From: Ottowia sp.
GTDB taxonomy: Bacteria > Pseudomonadota > Gammaproteobacteria > Burkholderiales > Burkholderiaceae_C
Assembly (NCBI RefSeq): GCF_016703145.1
Contig: NZ_JADJCO010000005.1
Span: 310,001 to 374,000, forward strand
Direction of reading: 5' to 3'
Length of the DNA: 64,000 nucleotides
Numbering within the stretch: position 1 is the stretch's first letter; the number at the start of each line of letters is the position of its first letter. The notes beneath the pieces were generated by a model. The model had not been told where the DNA came from and did not search any database. It saw only the letters and a program-made list of their open reading frames with translations. Both the position numbers and the translations under genes were made by a program. Below are positions 61,597 through 64,000 of the stretch, piece after piece.

Positions 61597-62660
61597 GCGT
61601 CGACCAGCCGTCCGCAACGCCGCCCGCCGCCATGGCGCCGACGCCGCTCCACGCCGCGCCGCGCGCCGGCGCCGGCCCGGGGCTGGTGCTGGCCTGGATC
61701 CTGGCCGCCGTCGCGCTCACCACCAGCGTGCTGCTGTGGCAGAAGGTTTCCGGCATGCAGGAGCAACTGGCGCGCCAGAGCGCCGACGCCGGCAGCCGCT
61801 CGGTCGAGGCGCGCACCCTCGCGCGACAGGCCGAGGCCGAGGTGCGCGACACCGTCGGCAAGGTGGCCGCGCTGGAAGGCCGCGTCAGCGACCTGGCGGC
61901 CTACCGCGCGCAGCTCGAAGACCTGGTGCAGAGCGTGGCCCGCACGCGCGACGAGAACCTGGCGGTCGAGCTGGAAGCGGCGCTGCGTGTGGCGCGCGAC
62001 CAGGCCCAGCTCACCGGCAGCGTCGAGCCGCTGCTGGCCGCGCTGCGCACCGCGGAGCGCCGCCTGGCGCGCGCCAGCGACCCGCGCCTGGCGCCCGTCG
62101 CCCGCGCCGTGGCGCGCGACCTGGAGCGCGTGAAGACCGCCGCCATCCCCGACACCGCCGGCCTGCTGGCCCGCATCGACCAGTTGCTGCGCCAGGTGGA
62201 CGACCTGCCCGTGGCCAACGACGTGGGCAGCGCCGACGCCGCGCCGCGCGGCGCGCCCGCGCAGGAGGCGCCCGCCACTTGGTGGGAGCGCGTCGGCCAC
62301 GTCTTCGCCGAGGAGGCGCGCAGCCTGCTGCGCGTCAGCCGCGTCGAGCGGCCCGAGGCCACCCTGCTCAGCCCCGACCAGGCGTTCTTCGTGCGCGAGA
62401 ACCTCAAGCTGCGGCTGCAGGGCGCGCGCCTGGGGCTGCTGGCGCGCCAGTACGAAGCGGCGCGCGCCGACCTGGCGGCCAGCGCCGCCGCGCTGGGCGC
62501 CTGGTTCGACCCCACTTCGCGCCGCACCCAGGCCGCCGCCACGCTGCTGCAGCAGATCCAGGGCGTCACCCGCTCGGCCGATCTGCCGCGCGTGGACGAG
62601 ACCCTCGTCGCGCTGGGCAGCGCCGTGGCCGCCAGCCAGCGCGCGCCCGCAAGCAAGTAA
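61593..62660 (+). CDS. hemX: HemX-like membrane protein (uroporphyrinogen-III C-methyltransferase family annotation)
   Basis: This 355-aa protein has one N-terminal helix (GPGLVLAWILAAVALTTSVL) and a long coiled-coil soluble domain. The C-terminal block FFVRENLKLRLQGARLGLLA is the HemX signature. It is often misnamed as a methyltransferase but has no SAM motif. It overlaps hemD by four bases. It is probably a scaffold for heme synthesis. Confidence 0.9.
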   Translation: MSVDQPSATPPAAMAPTPLHAAPRAGAGPGLVLAWILAAVALTTSVLLWQKVSGMQEQLARQSADAGSRSVEARTLARQAEAEVRDTVGKVAALEGRVSDLAAYRAQLEDLVQSVARTRDENLAVELEAALRVARDQAQLTGSVEPLLAALRTAERRLARASDPRLAPVARAVARDLERVKTAAIPDTAGLLARIDQLLRQVDDLPVANDVGSADAAPRGAPAQEAPATWWERVGHVFAEEARSLLRVSRVERPEATLLSPDQAFFVRENLKLRLQGARLGLLARQYEAARADLAASAAALGAWFDPTSRRTQAAATLLQQIQGVTRSADLPRVDETLVALGSAVAASQRAPASK

Positions 62661-62666
62661 GCCGCC

Positions 62667-63944
62667 ATGCGCGCCGCACTCTGGCTGATGGGCTTGTTCG
62701 CCGGCGCGGTGGCGCTGGCCCTGTTCACCGGCGACAACGACGGCACCGTCACCGTCTTCTGGCCGCCGCACCGCGTCGATCTGTCCGTCAACCTGGTCTT
62801 GCTGCTGCTGGCTGGCCTGTTCGCGCTGCTGTACGCGACGCTGCGCACGCTGGCGGCCCTGTTCGAGCTGCCGCGCCAGGCCCGCCGCTGGCGCGCCCAG
62901 CAGCGCGAGCGCGCCACCCACGCGCTGCTGCTGGACGCGCTCGCCCAGTTCATGGCCGGCCGCTACCTGCGCGCTCGCAAGGCGGCCGAGAGCGCGGTGG
63001 CGCGCGAGCAGGTCCTGGCCGAGAGCGGCGAGGCACCGCCGCACACCGTCGCGCTGCGCGCGCTGGCCCACCTCACCGTGGCCGAGAGCGCCCACGCGCT
63101 GCAGGACCAGGCCACGCGCGACGCGCACCTGGCGCATGCGCTCGACGCCGCCGCCCTCGCCGGCGCCCCCGCCGAGCTGCGCGAAGGCGCGCTGCTGCGC
63201 GCCGCGCGCTGGGCGCTGAACGAGCGCGACCCCGCCGCCGCGCTGGCCCGTCTGGACGAATTGCCCACCGGCGCCAACCGCCGCACCGCCGCGCTGCGGC
63301 TCAAGCTCAAGGCCGCGCGCCAGTCCGGCCGCATCGCCGAGGCCATGGACACCGCGCGCCTGCTGGCCAAGCACCGCGCGTTCTCGCCGCAGGCCGCGCG
63401 CAGCCTGATCCGCGGCCTGGCGGCCGACCAGATCGCCGGCGCCCACGACGCGGTGCAACTGCGGCAGGCGTGGGCCGAGCTCGACCCCCGCGAGCGCGCC
63501 ATGCCCGAACTGGCCCTGCGCGCCGCGCAGCGCTTGCTGGCCCTGGGCGGCGACGCCGCGCTGGTGCGCCAGTGGCTGCTGCCGGTGTGGGACGAGATGC
63601 TGGCGCTGCCCGAATCCTTCCTGGACACGCACCGCGCGCGCCTGGTGCGCGTGCTGGAGGTCGTCATGGCCGCCACGGGCGACCCGTCGGACCAGGAATG
63701 GCTGGCGCGCATCGAGGCCGCCCAGCAGGCCCACCCGGGCGACGCCACGCTGCAGTATCTGGCCGGCATGGCCTGCCTGCGCCGCGGCCTGTGGGGTCGC
63801 GCGCAACTGCTGCTGGGCCAGGCCGCGCGCGCGCTGGAGGACGATGGCCTGCGCCGCAACGCCTGGCGCGCCCTGGCCGGGCTGGCCGAGCAGCGTGGCG
63901 ACGAAGCGGCGGCGGGGGAGGCGTGGCGGCGGGCGGCGGCTTGA
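62667..63944 (+). CDS. hemY: HemY-like membrane protein with TPR-like repeats
   Basis: This 425-aa protein has two N-terminal helices (residues 3-25 and 38-62). An HemY_N domain includes FMAGRYLRARKAAESAVARE, and helical repeats continue to residue 425. It belongs to the hemCDXY cluster of proteobacteria and is not the Bacillus protoporphyrinogen oxidase of the same symbol. Its role in late heme synthesis is not proven. It follows hemX by six bases. Confidence 0.9.
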   Translation: MRAALWLMGLFAGAVALALFTGDNDGTVTVFWPPHRVDLSVNLVLLLLAGLFALLYATLRTLAALFELPRQARRWRAQQRERATHALLLDALAQFMAGRYLRARKAAESAVAREQVLAESGEAPPHTVALRALAHLTVAESAHALQDQATRDAHLAHALDAAALAGAPAELREGALLRAARWALNERDPAAALARLDELPTGANRRTAALRLKLKAARQSGRIAEAMDTARLLAKHRAFSPQAARSLIRGLAADQIAGAHDAVQLRQAWAELDPRERAMPELALRAAQRLLALGGDAALVRQWLLPVWDEMLALPESFLDTHRARLVRVLEVVMAATGDPSDQEWLARIEAAQQAHPGDATLQYLAGMACLRRGLWGRAQLLLGQAARALEDDGLRRNAWRALAGLAEQRGDEAAAGEAWRRAAA

Positions 63945-63947
63945 TTT

Positions 63948-64000
63948 TCAAGCCGAATTGGTCTGTGGCCCGCGTGGATATTGTGGCGTAAGCTATCTAT
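63948..64000 (+). repeat. GCTAT-type palindromic element after hemY (cut by window end)
   Basis: TTTCAAGCCGAATTGGTCTG, TGGCCCGCGTGGATATTGTG, GCGTAAGCTATCTAT is a well-preserved full-length arm; the second half of the stem lies beyond the window. Confidence 0.8.

Overview
The window is a high-GC (roughly 70%) bacterial chromosome segment. Gene order and protein signatures point to a betaproteobacterium of the order Burkholderiales, most likely a Comamonadaceae member. The main evidence is the run rne / rluC / HAD phosphatase / Rieske protein / sppA / RsmI-like methylase / maf / yceD / rpmF / plsX / fabHDG / acpP / fabF / rpoE / rseAB / mucD / lepA / lepB / rnc / era / recO / pdxJ / acpS / nagZ, together with many short GCTAT-type palindromic elements. 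The genus is inferred and cannot be settled from this sequence alone.

Layout. 1-1022: the 3' end of hrpA. 1200-3581: a membrane PQQ glucose dehydrogenase (gcd). 3664-9300: a mosaic accessory block holding a decayed DUF72 gene, an arsO-like fragment, two arsR genes, arsI, an LMW-PTPase-type arsenate reductase, an ACR3 arsenite pump, a glutaredoxin-type arsC, a short arsH-like remnant, chrA and an nhaA-like remnant. 9316-11684: a divergent DMT exporter / MocR regulator pair. 11753-39233: a long conserved housekeeping region covering RNA processing, fatty acid synthesis, the sigma-E envelope-stress module, translation, protein export and vitamin B6 synthesis. 39249-45917: an MFS exporter, a small membrane protein, glutathione reductase, a Uma2 nuclease, PBP1C and a DUF305 protein. 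46007-51979: a very large alpha-2-macroglobulin. 52085-55830: a Bug/AtuA catabolic cluster with a divergent LysR regulator. 55890-63944: argH, an AlgZ/AlgR-like two-component system, a RHH/ParE toxin-antitoxin pair and the heme genes hemC-hemD-hemX-hemY.

How the genes work together. plsX to acpP/fabF, plus acpS further down, supply and activate the acyl carrier for membrane lipids. rpoE-rseA-rseB-mucD follows directly and senses envelope damage. lepB processes exported proteins. pbpC and the alpha-2-macroglobulin probably act together in periplasmic defence. The ars block is a full detoxification route: sensing, C-As bond cleavage, two routes of arsenate reduction, and arsenite extrusion, with chromate export appended.

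The most unusual signal is a family of about fifteen short dispersed elements (about 50-65 bp, containing a GCTAT...ATAGC stem and a conserved GCGTGGATATTGCGCTGTCA-like arm). Several lie inside essential or conserved coding genes without breaking the frame. In hrpA, hemD, rne and a YgfX-like gene the element is read in the same frame. Another copy forms the 5' end of era. This resembles the behaviour of Rickettsia palindromic elements and is worth genome-wide study.
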